DNA of 64,000 bases, taken from Pseudovibrio sp947494035. Its GTDB lineage: Bacteria > Pseudomonadota > Alphaproteobacteria > Rhizobiales > Stappiaceae. The notes below the pieces were generated by a model that was not told where the DNA came from, did not search any database, and saw only the letters and a list, made by a program, of their open reading frames with translations. The position numbers were made by a program, and so were the translations under genes. Positions within the stretch are counted from its first letter, which is position 1. Each line of letters starts with the position of its first letter. Location of the stretch: positions 1 to 64,000 of the forward strand of contig CANLTN010000011.1 of the NCBI GenBank assembly GCA_947494035.1. Reading direction: 5' to 3'. This document shows positions 7,891 through 16,396 of the stretch, piece after piece.

Positions 7891-9497
7891 GAACTCCACC
7901 CCCACTGGTAAAGCCATTCTTCAGAAACTACTTTCTCGCCATCAGTCAGTTGAAGGCGCAATTCCACCGGCACGCTCAGATCATCGCGGGAAACATCCAT
8001 AAACACACGATAGATTCCCAACTCTTTAATGTAGCGGATGTCCACAAAGTCGACTGTTCCGTTCAAAGCCGTGTTGTCGATTGATGGCTTTGCACGCACA
8101 AGCTGCTCACCGTTCAATCCGCTCTCCGTAAACAAGGAGGCATCAAAGTCCACGACGAACTTACGGGTCAGCGAGTTCTCGGTTGAGGCTGAATGCCCCG
8201 CCTTGCCGGAGCGCGTTTGCGAAACAGGCATCAACACCTGCTCAGAGTGACCAACTTCATCGCCCCAGTACATCTTGTAGTGGAATGACAGTTCATCACC
8301 CGCTTTCACGTCTTGATCCGGCGACCAGAACGCAACGATGTTATCGTTGATTTCCTGATCCGTTGGAATTTCCGCAAGCATGACAGACCCGTCCCCCCAG
8401 TCACCAAGAGGCTCGATCCAAAGGCTCGGGCGCTTATCATAGCGTGCTTCAAGATCCTGATAGTGCTCCAGATCTCTGTCACGCTGCATCAACCCGAAAC
8501 CAACCGGACTTTTTGCATCGAGAAAGGAAAGCTGCAGATTGTTCGGATTGGTAAGAGGCCGCCACGAGGTTTTGCCATTGGCAAAGCGCAGCTTCAGCCC
8601 GTCACTGTCATGTACTTCCGGCCTGAAATCATCAAACCCGGTCCTGTCATTTTCGCCGTAAAGGTACATGGAGGTCAAAGGCGCAATACCAAGCCGCTCC
8701 ACATCACTGCGGAAGAACAGATGCGCCGTTACATCCACTTCTGTCTGCTGCCCCGGCTTGAACGTAAACTGATACGCCCCTGTCACACTTGGGCTATCAA
8801 GCTCCGCCCACACGGTCACCGCGCTTGTGCCGTCCACCGGCTTGCCAAGGTAAAACGCTGTGAAGTTGGGAAATTCCTCTGGCCGACCACTGGCCGTATC
8901 AATAGCCAGCGCACGGGCAGACAAACCATAGGTATTGCCCGCACCCAGAGCGCGGAAATAGCTGGCACCTAAAAAGGCAACCAGTTCATCCATCTGGTCT
9001 TCCACATTCAGTGGGTTCAGCAGACGAAACCCGGCCACACCGGGGAAAGAAACCTCACTCAGCGATGCACTTAACTCCGCATCATGATAGTCAAAGTCAG
9101 CAGCTTCAAACACGAATGGTTGAGCTGCACCCTCGCTCACCTCATAGATTTTCAGAGGATGTTTAAACAGCCACCCCGGATGGAACGCATGAACTCTAAA
9201 GTTCTCTGTGTCCTTCCACTTGCTGCGGTCGCGCTTATAGCCAATTTTCCGATATCCATCGTACTCTAACGCCGCCAGCGCGCCCGGCAATTCTGTAGTT
9301 GGTTCCGCATAGGCTTCCTGTGCCTGAGCCTTCATCTTTGCCACAAGTGTGCCAAAGGTAAACGGAACCTGAGACTGAGCGCTTTCGTTTGCAACATCAG
9401 CTGCAAAAGAAGAAGAGACTGCCCCAAACCCGACACCGGAGCAAATCACGCCCAATACAGCCATATTGGAAAGAAAGTTACTTCGTTGATTAAGCAA
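7887..9497 (-). CDS. opgG: Periplasmic glucans biosynthesis protein OpgG (MdoG)
   Basis: A 536-residue periplasmic protein with a Sec signal peptide (about 1-34, cleavage near SSSFAAD). The mature part is a complete OpgG/MdoG: an N-terminal domain beginning VPFTFGTLVAKMKAQAQEAY, the LEYDGYRKIGYK motif, the aromatic-rich HPGWLFKHPLKIYEV, a YLGKPV/WAELDSPS region, SMYLYGENDRTGFDDFRPEVHDSDGL (about 285-310), FGLMQRDRDLEHYQDLEARYDKRPSLWIEP, and a C-terminal immunoglobulin-like domain. It acts on nascent glucan during backbone synthesis. The TTG start with GGGGG upstream is the best option; an ATG 11 codons downstream is possible. It is the first gene of opgG-opgI-opgH. Confidence 0.92.
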   Translation of the reverse strand: MLNQRSNFLSNMAVLGVICSGVGFGAVSSSFAADVANESAQSQVPFTFGTLVAKMKAQAQEAYAEPTTELPGALAALEYDGYRKIGYKRDRSKWKDTENFRVHAFHPGWLFKHPLKIYEVSEGAAQPFVFEAADFDYHDAELSASLSEVSFPGVAGFRLLNPLNVEDQMDELVAFLGASYFRALGAGNTYGLSARALAIDTASGRPEEFPNFTAFYLGKPVDGTSAVTVWAELDSPSVTGAYQFTFKPGQQTEVDVTAHLFFRSDVERLGIAPLTSMYLYGENDRTGFDDFRPEVHDSDGLKLRFANGKTSWRPLTNPNNLQLSFLDAKSPVGFGLMQRDRDLEHYQDLEARYDKRPSLWIEPLGDWGDGSVMLAEIPTDQEINDNIVAFWSPDQDVKAGDELSFHYKMYWGDEVGHSEQVLMPVSQTRSGKAGHSASTENSLTRKFVVDFDASLFTESGLNGEQLVRAKPSIDNTALNGTVDFVDIRYIKELGIYRVFMDVSRDDLSVPVELRLQLTDGEKVVSEEWLYQWGWSS

Positions 9498-10145
9498 CGA
9501 GACGCCCCCAAGATTTTATATGCAACAAATTGCAGTGTTTCTACGCACTGCACAACTATAAGTTCTAGCAGAGACCCGAACTTAGACCAGACAAGTCTAC
9601 ATAACGCCTGATCACCTGAAGTTTATCGTGGCGCAATAAGGCGGAGATGTGGTCATGAACTGGCATTGAAGCGATGATTCACAGACAAAATTAACCCTGT
9701 TAAGTATTTCTAACCTACTATAATCACTGAGATATTAGGGATGAGGCATTTGATGGACACGTTTCCACCACGCTCTCACCCCAAACCCACCAAAAGCAGG
9801 CATCTCCATTGGTCAAGGTCTTATGTCAGATCTTGAACAACACGCTGAACGGGATGAACAGCGGACACTTAAGACCAGATCAATCCGAACCACCTGCCGT
9901 TAGGTCAGATTCGCATCCCGAACTCTTTGGTAAAGACGAGCGACAGCCTTCAATTTTTGAGAAATTTCTGGCTCTGCATTGCAAAAAGAAGCAAACAAGC
10001 CTTTGCCAGCCCTAAAAGCCAATCCTATGGAAGCCAGTGCCGTCCTCAACCCTGCAACAGATATGGAACCTCCCCGCCCCCCACAAGACAGGCATTCGGG
10101 TCAGGCGCGGATGGACAGAGATGAAGACCCGATCGCATTTGCCAA
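9498..10145. other. Intergenic region upstream of opgG
   Basis: About 650 bases between the opgG start and the gatB terminator. The opg promoter must lie in the first few hundred bases, but no consensus stood out. Plus-strand ORFs around 9809-10179 are A/C-skewed, overlap each other in different frames and have no recognisable domain, so they were not accepted. Confidence 0.5.
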
Positions 10146-10178
10146 CAAAAAAGGCCCACCAAACTGGCGGGCCTTATA
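10146..10178 (-). terminator. Rho-independent terminator of gatB
   Basis: On the minus strand AAGGCCCGCC pairs with GGTGGGCCTT (one G-U pair) around a 5-base loop, followed by a run of six or more U. It lies about 25 bases beyond the gatB stop codon. Confidence 0.85.
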
Positions 10179-10202
10179 AATCTTTAAAGCTGTAAGAGCG
10201 GC

Positions 10203-11690
10203 TTATTCCAGACCGATCTTTGCCTTCAGCATGTCAGATACAGCCTGCGGGTTTGCTTTACCCTTGGATGCCTTCATAACCTGACCAACGAACCAGCCAA
10301 GCATACCTGGCTTCTCTTTAGCCTGCTCTGCTTTGTCGGTGTTGCCTGCAAGAATCTCATCCACGATGCCTTCAATCGCACCAAGATCAGTCACCTGCTT
10401 CATGCCACGATCTTCAACGATCTGCGCTGGATCACCACCCTCAGTCCAAACGATCTCAAACAGATCCTTTGCGATCTTACCGGAGATGGTGCCTGCTTTG
10501 ATGAGGTCGATGATCTTGCCCAGCTGCTCGGAAGAGATCGGGCTGGAGGTCACATCCAGACCTTCTTTATTCAGACGGCCAAACGTATCGTTGATCACCC
10601 AGTTCGCAGCCAGCTTCGCATCACGGCCCTTGGCAACTTCCTCAAAGAAGTCACAGGACACGCGCTCGGCAACCAGAATATCTGCATCATATGGTGTCAG
10701 GCCGAAATCTTTAATGTAGCGCGCCTTCTTCTCATCTGGCAGTTCCGGCAGACTTGCAGCCAGTTCCTCAACCAGCTCCTGAGTAAACTCAAGCGGCAGC
10801 AGATCCGGGTCCGGGAAGTAGCGGTAGTCATGCGCTTCTTCTTTAGAACGCATTGAGCGGGTCTCGCCCTTCACGCTGTCAAACAGGCGGGTTTCCTGAT
10901 CGATCTTACCGCCATCTTCCAAGATACCGATCTGACGACGCGCTTCGTATTCGATCGCCTGACCAACAAAACGGATGGAGTTCACGTTCTTGATCTCACA
11001 ACGTGTACCAAACTCACCGCCCGGCTTGCGAACAGAAACGTTCACGTCAGCGCGCATGGAGCCCTGATCCATGTTGCCGTCACAGGTGCCAAGGTAACGC
11101 AGAATGGTGCGCAGCTTGGTCAGATAGGCTTTGGCTTCATCAGCACAGCGGATATCCGGCTTGGAAACGATTTCCATCAGTGCCACGCCAGAACGGTTCA
11201 GGTCCACAAAAGACATGGTTGGGTGCTGGTCATGCAGGGATTTACCCGCATCCTGCTCCAGATGCAGACGCTCAACGCCCACTTCAACCTGTTCCCCATC
11301 CTTCATGTCCAGATGGATGATGCCTTCACCAACAATCGGCTGTTTGAACTGGGAGATCTGATAGCCCTGCGGCAGATCAGGATAGAAGTAGTTTTTACGG
11401 TCAAAAACGGACTTCAGGTTGATTTCCGCTTTCAGGCCAAGGCCTGTGCGGATTGCCTGACGCACACACTCTTCGTTGATCACTGGCAGCATGCCTGGCA
11501 TCGCTGCATCAACCAAGCTCACATTATTATTCGGATCGCTGCCAAAGCTGGTAGAAGCGCCCGAGAAAAGCTTGGCCTCAGAGGTCACCTGAGCGTGAAC
11601 CTCCATGCCGATTACGATTTCCCAGTCGCCCGTTGCGCCCTTAATGAATTTCTTCGGATCCGGCGTACGCGTATCGACAAGCAGCGTCAT
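10203..11690 (-). CDS. gatB: Asp-tRNA(Asn)/Glu-tRNA(Gln) amidotransferase subunit B
   Basis: 495 residues. GatB binds the mischarged tRNA and, with GatA and GatC, converts Glu-tRNA(Gln) and/or Asp-tRNA(Asn) to the correct amide in the cytosol. The catalytic cradle opens with EIVIGMEVHAQV (about 27-38), then KLFSGAST, RKNYFYPDLPQGYQISQ, DLNRSGVALMEIVSKPD, and EIKNVNSIRFV. The C-terminal YqeY-like tRNA-binding domain (about 350-495) ends in the MLGWFVGQVMKASKGKANPQ signature. The ATG start at 11690 places the conserved GDWEIVIG at the usual distance. It is monocistronic here, more than 4.5 kb from gatA. Confidence 0.97.
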   Translation of the reverse strand: MTLLVDTRTPDPKKFIKGATGDWEIVIGMEVHAQVTSEAKLFSGASTSFGSDPNNNVSLVDAAMPGMLPVINEECVRQAIRTGLGLKAEINLKSVFDRKNYFYPDLPQGYQISQFKQPIVGEGIIHLDMKDGEQVEVGVERLHLEQDAGKSLHDQHPTMSFVDLNRSGVALMEIVSKPDIRCADEAKAYLTKLRTILRYLGTCDGNMDQGSMRADVNVSVRKPGGEFGTRCEIKNVNSIRFVGQAIEYEARRQIGILEDGGKIDQETRLFDSVKGETRSMRSKEEAHDYRYFPDPDLLPLEFTQELVEELAASLPELPDEKKARYIKDFGLTPYDADILVAERVSCDFFEEVAKGRDAKLAANWVINDTFGRLNKEGLDVTSSPISSEQLGKIIDLIKAGTISGKIAKDLFEIVWTEGGDPAQIVEDRGMKQVTDLGAIEGIVDEILAGNTDKAEQAKEKPGMLGWFVGQVMKASKGKANPQAVSDMLKAKIGLE

Positions 11691-11925
11691 GCGATCAATA
11701 TCCTGTGTTCGTTTAAGTCTTCGTACCAAATCCACCCACGCACACGCGGGCCCACGAAGACCACCTAATTTCTCAAGGGTGTTGGGTAGGCCATCAACCC
11801 AATAATGGCAAGAGAATCTTCGCCCGTTTTTTGAGCACAGCGCCTAAATTTCGGGGAGAAGCCTGTCAAAAGGGGGCCGGAAGCATCTGGAGCTTGCCCC
11901 ACGCTGTACAGCAAGCCCGTAGCAC

Positions 11926-12222
11926 TCACTTTGTACGGCGACGGCTTGCCCCGATTTTCATAGCAATAGCACTGACAACTATCCCCGTGGCAAAGCGGAA
12001 TGGAAACAGCGCCAGCGGCCCAACCTCAGGGTTCCACGGCATCGGGATCCCGATTAGCTTGATAATCCCTTCAAGAAACAGGCTCAGCGCAGCCGCCGCA
12101 AAACCAGCAATAAAGATCTTCGCCTTCTGGTTGGCGTAGTAGCCCATATAAGCGGCAATCAATATGGCAAACGGATTCAAAAGCCCCGGCCAAAGTAAAA
12201 TTACGGAGATATCATCAGTCAT
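11926..12222 (-). CDS. Small predicted membrane protein
   Basis: 98 residues with about three hydrophobic segments: LLWPGLLNPFAILIAAYMGYYA, IFIAGFAAAALSLFLEGIIKLI and a weaker FATGIVVSAIAMKIGA. The C-terminus is basic (ASRRRTK), which suggests a cytosolic C-terminus. No known domain recognised, but the coherent membrane topology, ATG start and position 236 bp upstream of gatB in the same direction support a real gene. Function unknown; probably in the inner membrane. Confidence 0.6.
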   Translation of the reverse strand: MTDDISVILLWPGLLNPFAILIAAYMGYYANQKAKIFIAGFAAAALSLFLEGIIKLIGIPMPWNPEVGPLALFPFRFATGIVVSAIAMKIGASRRRTK

Positions 12223-12609
12223 TAAAGGCTCACTCAGATTAAATAGGACAGCACCTGCATCGCGCTAAGTAGTTCCCCTAGCACATTATTGAAGCCGCTG
12301 CCCAATAGACTTAGAGCACATCCCCCGAAAGTCCAACACCACCTTCTGGAACGAGTGGCCCACACACCCTCTAGCAAATCTGCAACACTTCCTCACCTTA
12401 ATATCCCCACACAGCACCATCTACTTGCCACTAACAGCGCTCTTTTTTATAACTCCTCCAACCAACCACTGGAGTTTTCATGCCAGCTCAACAAGAGTCC
12501 CGGTAAAGCCCTGTCGAACACAGACAGGGCATGTACATAAGAACCAACCCCACTGACCGCATGAGCGGACAGACGGGATAAGTGCATTCTAGAAAACTCA
12601 AAGACATCA
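12223..12609. other. Intergenic region before the YjhX-family gene
   Basis: About 390 bases, A+C-rich on the plus strand. Overlapping ORFs on both strands (12289-12540 plus, 12447-12719 minus) show no domain or binding site. Divergent promoters for the small membrane protein and the YjhX-like gene must lie here, but none is obvious. Confidence 0.4.
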
Positions 12610-12867
12610 ATGGATATTTCGAAAGCTGAACAGCGCATTTTGCATGTGCTGGCACAAGGCGGCTGCATTGAATTGCGCCGCGACGACGATGGCACCCTGG
12701 ACGAAATGAACTGCGTCACACGGGACGGATGGTACTACGCCGGCCTTTCTGAGCACATCTTCAGAAAACTCAAGTACCGGCGCCTGATCTCCTCTAAAGG
12801 AGGCCGCCCCTACCGCATCACCAAACTGGGCCTGACCCGCGTCCGCAGCCAACTCGACAACCGCTAA
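12610..12867 (+). CDS. yjhX: YjhX/TopAI family toxin-like protein (UPF0386)
   Basis: An 85-residue protein matching the YjhX family along its length: MDISKAEQRILHVLAQGG at the N-terminus, CVTRDGWYY in the middle, then HIFRKLKYRRLISSKGGRPYRIT and a terminal LTRVRSQLDNR. It is likely a small winged-helix fold. E. coli YjhX (TopAI) is a toxin that inhibits topoisomerase I and is paired with the antitoxin YjhQ, a GNAT-fold protein (established). No GNAT gene is adjacent here, so this copy is an orphan; many alphaproteobacterial homologues are also solitary. It could be a regulator rather than a toxin. The binding site upstream is weak. Confidence 0.8.
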   Translation: MDISKAEQRILHVLAQGGCIELRRDDDGTLDEMNCVTRDGWYYAGLSEHIFRKLKYRRLISSKGGRPYRITKLGLTRVRSQLDNR

Positions 12868-12873
12868 CCAACC

Positions 12874-12902
12874 CCACCCCGCAGCACCACGCTGCGGGGT
12901 GG
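12874..12902. terminator. Strong hairpin between yjhX and the multicopper oxidase gene
   Basis: CCACCCCGCAGC (12874-12885) and GCTGCGGGGTGG (12891-12902) form a perfect 12-bp GC-rich stem with a 5-base loop. It starts 6 bases after the yjhX stop, in a convergent gap. The U-tract is poor on both strands, but the position suggests a (bidirectional) terminator. Confidence 0.65.
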
Positions 12903-12954
12903 TTCGTCAACAATTGAGGTTACGCAGAAAACCACCAAGACCTACTGCGGCATC

Positions 12955-14469
12955 TCACTCATTGACCACATAACGCACCGGCTGCATCATACCCACGGCC
13001 AAGTGCCATATGTTGTGGCAGTGATAAGCCCACATGCCCGGGTTATTCGCCAGAAACTCAATGGTCACCGTCTCATTCTTTGGCACCCAGACCGTATCCA
13101 TAACCGGCGCAAAATCATCATCTGGACCACCAAGCACGCGGAAGGTATGCCCGTGAAGATGCATGGGATGTGCCATAGACGTGAGGTTGATCATCCGCAT
13201 CTGGACCACCTCGCCGAGCTTCACATCCAGATAGGTCTTTTGTGCATCATCACCTGCATAAGCCTCTGGCCAATAGTGGTCATTCATCATCCACTCATAG
13301 GCCATCATGTCTCCTGAAAGGACAACATCACAAACCCGGTCCACTCTGCGCCCGAAGTCAGACGGATCGAGCGACCGCAAGCTTCTGAAGTCAATGGTGG
13401 GACCATCAAACGCGGGCCGATTGTCATTCACACTTGCCTGCACATCATCCGTATGAATGACGCCAAGGCAATGCTTGTTGTCACCAAGAGCGACCGCATG
13501 AATTGTGTAACTGCCACTATCAGGCACATCCACGAGAATGTCATAACGCGCCGATGTGGGCACAATCACATTCTGCCCGTCGATGGGCTGCACCCGGTTA
13601 CCGTCCACCTCGATCACCGAAAACTCTAGGTCATCTATGGATATTCTGAAGAAGGTGCTGCCCGAGGAATTGATCAGGCGCAAACGCAAGCGCTCCCCCT
13701 TTTTGACAGTGAATGTCCATGGCGCTTCATTGGCGTGGCCATTTAAGATGTAGCCCGCATTCACAACGTCGATCTCAAAATCTTCCTCATCGGGCAGCGC
13801 ATAGGCATCTTGCACATCTGGCGGACGCTGACCGCTTTTCAGCTTGCTCATGACCGCATCACCATCCTCCGGCGGAATGTCACTGAACATCAGCACTTCA
13901 TCATGGTCATAGGAATAGGGATTGGTCCGCGGATCAATAATGAGAGAGCCCAAAAGACCATACTGCTCCTGCACACCTTGATGGGAATGATAGTAATAGC
14001 TTCCCTGCTGAACCAGCGGGAACTCATAGTATTGCGAGGTTCCCGGCTCAATGGGCAACTGCGCAATCTCCGGCACCCCGTCTTGCAAAGACGGCAGCAG
14101 CAACCCGTGCCAGTGAAGGCATGTGGGCTGCGTCATATGGTTGTTGACGAGCACCCGAAACATATCCCCTTCCGTATAGCGGATGGGGGTTCCCGGCCAA
14201 GTACCACCTGCAAACATGCCTTGCAGGTCAGCGCCGTATTGAGAATAGGGCTTTTCAGCAACCGACAGCGTAAAGTCCGGCTCTATCGTCCCAGCTCCAA
14301 GAAGAGACTGCGCGCAGGCTGCCTGAGGCGGCACAGTACCAGGCGGCAGAATGGGCCGCGTAAGCTGCGCGACCTGCGCACTGGCCTCTCCCGCAATGAG
14401 TGAAGCAGCACCCACAGCAAGCCCACTGCTTGCGCTGGTTCTCACAAAATCTCGACGGCTCAGCTTCAT
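12955..14469 (-). CDS. Multicopper oxidase (laccase/CopA-like), Tat-exported
   Basis: 504 residues. The N-terminus SRRDFVRTSASSGLAVGAASLIAG is a Tat signal (twin-Arg SRRDFV), so it is exported folded. Three cupredoxin domains carry all copper motifs: HWHG (about 120), YYYHSHQG (about 160), HPMHLHGHTF (about 425) and HCHNIWHLAVGMM (about 478), the last giving trinuclear and type 1 copper ligands including the axial Met. Function: four-electron reduction of oxygen coupled to oxidation of Cu(I), phenols or metals in the periplasm. No dedicated Met-rich substrate loop is evident, so copper detoxification versus laccase cannot be decided. No cop/cue gene is adjacent. Confidence 0.9.
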   Translation of the reverse strand: MKLSRRDFVRTSASSGLAVGAASLIAGEASAQVAQLTRPILPPGTVPPQAACAQSLLGAGTIEPDFTLSVAEKPYSQYGADLQGMFAGGTWPGTPIRYTEGDMFRVLVNNHMTQPTCLHWHGLLLPSLQDGVPEIAQLPIEPGTSQYYEFPLVQQGSYYYHSHQGVQEQYGLLGSLIIDPRTNPYSYDHDEVLMFSDIPPEDGDAVMSKLKSGQRPPDVQDAYALPDEEDFEIDVVNAGYILNGHANEAPWTFTVKKGERLRLRLINSSGSTFFRISIDDLEFSVIEVDGNRVQPIDGQNVIVPTSARYDILVDVPDSGSYTIHAVALGDNKHCLGVIHTDDVQASVNDNRPAFDGPTIDFRSLRSLDPSDFGRRVDRVCDVVLSGDMMAYEWMMNDHYWPEAYAGDDAQKTYLDVKLGEVVQMRMINLTSMAHPMHLHGHTFRVLGGPDDDFAPVMDTVWVPKNETVTIEFLANNPGMWAYHCHNIWHLAVGMMQPVRYVVNE

Positions 14470-14490
14470 AGCACACCTGCTCTCTCAGCA

Positions 14491-14597
14491 TTTAGAGCGC
14501 GTTCCGTTTGATTAAATCCAATCAAACGACAAGAATTCGCTCCAGCAAGGAAGTTAGAGCACGATGCGTGAATGCAGATGAAGGCAACGTGCTCTAA
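14491..14597. repeat. Paired palindromic elements (REP-like)
   Basis: Two palindromes lie in the gap upstream of the multicopper oxidase gene. CGTTTGATT (14505-14513) and AATCAAACG (14520-14528) form a 9-bp stem; TTAGAGCAC (14554-14562) and GTGCTCTAA (14589-14597) form another. The opening TTTAGAGCGCGTTCCGTTTGATT resembles a dispersed palindromic repeat I know from alphaproteobacterial genomes. Copy number cannot be judged from this window. Confidence 0.55.
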
Positions 14598-14663
14598 GAG
14601 AGCAGCTTAGGCCGCGAAAACCTATATTTTCCTAGTATTTTGGGGAAGATTATATGAAAGAGC

Positions 14664-15878
14664 TCACGCACCAATCAGGCGATCAGCACCCATGGAACCA
14701 AGCGCAAGAGAGCTCGTCAGACCCGGACTTTCAATGCCCATATAAGCCAGCAGCCCCGGAATTCCGTGGGTTTCTTCACCCCAGATCGCAAAGTCAGCAG
14801 CATCAGTACCAGCCGGAACCAGCTTGGGCCGGATACCGGAATAGTCCGCCTGCAGGCTCTCCTCCGCCAGATCCGGATAATACTTGCGAACCTCGGAACA
14901 AAAACGCGCACGGCGCTCTTCGTTCACGTCATAATTAATCTCGTCAACCCATTCCACATCCGGACCAAAACGCGCCTGATTGCCCATATCGATCGTCAGA
15001 TGAACACCAAGCCCGCCAGGCACTGGCACCGGATAAATAAGGTGTGAGAACGGAGCATCACCCGCAAGGCTGAAATAGTTGCCTTTTGCGTAGTAAAGCT
15101 TTGGCACCTGACGGGACATGTGCCCGGCCAGTTTGGAGAGCATCTTGTTGGAATGCAGACCAGCTGCAATTACCAGCTCATGACAGGTAATCGCATAGCC
15201 ATCTTTCATGACAACGGTAAACCCGTCGCCTTTGAAGTTCTTGGCAACGAATTCCTCATCCTCGTCCTCATCGGACGGGTAACTTGCCGCGTGCAGATCT
15301 TCTTCCACCAGAATGTCAGCACCCATCAGCTCGCTCGGGCGCATTCCGGTTTCAATCTGGGTAACTTCTGTCCCAACAACAACCAGTCCGCCATGCGCCT
15401 CCAACCCGCCTTGCAGGGCCATCATATACGCATGACTATCCACAATGCCTGTGGAAGGAGAAAACAGGGCACCCTTGCACGCAAGATTAGGCTCAAAGCC
15501 CTGCGCCTGCGCTTCATTGAGCTTCAAAAGATCATGAACACCATTGGCTGCAGCGCGCGCGCGAATATCATCAAGCATGGAAACCTGACTGTCATCGGTT
15601 GCTACAATCAGCTTGCCAATGCGTTTGTAAGGCACACCATATTCCTCGCAGAAGGAATAGAGCATCTCTTTACCCTGCACACAAGCTTTTGATTTCAAAG
15701 AGTCTTTCGGGTAATAAATCCCGGCATGGACAACTTCGGAGTTACGGGCGCTAATTTCGGAGCCGATGATCTCATGCTGTTCAAGCACAATCACTTCACG
15801 TCCCCTGCGCGCCAGTTCATAAGCCGCGCTTAAGCCCACAACTCCTGCACCGATTACGATGCACTCAACGTCTGCCAT
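14664..15878 (-). CDS. FAD-dependent oxidoreductase, L-2-hydroxyglutarate oxidase-like
   Basis: 404 residues, DAO-fold flavoprotein. The N-terminal ADP-binding motif is VIGAGVVGLSAAYELARRGREVIVLEQ (GxGxxG, about 8-33), followed by SARNSEVVHAGIYYPKDSLKS, the landmark of the LhgO/L2HGDH branch that oxidises L-2-hydroxyglutarate and related hydroxy acids. The C-terminus has YSGIRPKLVPAG and LLAYMGIESPGLTSSLALG, which contacts FAD. An acidic insert (SDEDEDEE, about 205-212) is unusual. The ATG at 15878 with AGGAA upstream is preferred over the longer reading to 15920. The substrate is inferred from the family only. Confidence 0.8.
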   Translation of the reverse strand: MADVECIVIGAGVVGLSAAYELARRGREVIVLEQHEIIGSEISARNSEVVHAGIYYPKDSLKSKACVQGKEMLYSFCEEYGVPYKRIGKLIVATDDSQVSMLDDIRARAAANGVHDLLKLNEAQAQGFEPNLACKGALFSPSTGIVDSHAYMMALQGGLEAHGGLVVVGTEVTQIETGMRPSELMGADILVEEDLHAASYPSDEDEDEEFVAKNFKGDGFTVVMKDGYAITCHELVIAAGLHSNKMLSKLAGHMSRQVPKLYYAKGNYFSLAGDAPFSHLIYPVPVPGGLGVHLTIDMGNQARFGPDVEWVDEINYDVNEERRARFCSEVRKYYPDLAEESLQADYSGIRPKLVPAGTDAADFAIWGEETHGIPGLLAYMGIESPGLTSSLALGSMGADRLIGA

Positions 15879-16341
15879 GCTATTCCTGTTTGCTCTTTTA
15901 TTTTTAGGAGAAAGACCCATAGCACATTACACAGCACTCTAAACAATATACCCACAACCTTTCCCGCATTAATCCCCAAGGCAAATGTGTAGATTTCTCC
16001 GCTCTATGCCTTGAATCGATAAAATACCCAATATCTAGTAGGTCCCTTCAATAAACTAGGGTTCTACGCCCACAATTTCATCCACAGCCACACTCTCCAC
16101 ACCCCACCAACGCCCGCAAACCCCGCACAACACCTAGACTTTTCCAATACATATGTGAAATACACACTTATAACGTGTAATGGGTGACGCATTCGAATAA
16201 CCAGAGTGCACTTCAACGATACAAGCACTGTATCGTTCACGTAGACCAATCCCTGACCCACAGTTCGCCACAACCTTCGCCGCCAACGCGTCCACAATGC
16301 TGACGCGCCACACTATCTGCGCCTCGAAAGAGCCCACCAAC
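15879..16341. other. Intergenic region with operator-like palindrome
   Basis: About 460 bases between the flavoprotein gene start and the gatA terminator. ORFs on the minus strand (16064-16409) overlap the gatA terminator and have no recognisable domain. The only structured element I see is the perfect inverted repeat at 16215-16237, listed separately. A C-rich segment at about 16070-16135 shows the general A+C skew. Confidence 0.5.
16215..16237. promoter_or_regulatory. Operator-like inverted repeat
   Basis: AACGATACA (16215-16223) and TGTATCGTT (16229-16237) are perfect 9-bp inverted repeats separated by 5 bases, a geometry typical of TetR- or GntR-type operators. The centre-to-centre spacing fits a dimeric helix-turn-helix protein. 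No regulator gene is adjacent. Confidence 0.5.
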
Positions 16342-16370
16342 AAAAAAGCCCCGGATCTCTCCGAGGCCTT
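16342..16370 (-). terminator. Rho-independent terminator of gatA
   Basis: On the minus strand AAGGCCTCGGA pairs with TCCGGGGCTT (one G-U) around a 4-base loop, followed by a run of U (CAAAAAAG on the plus strand). It lies 27 bases beyond the gatA stop. Confidence 0.85.
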
Positions 16371-16396
16371 CTTCATTTCAAAAGCAGTGCTGAAGC

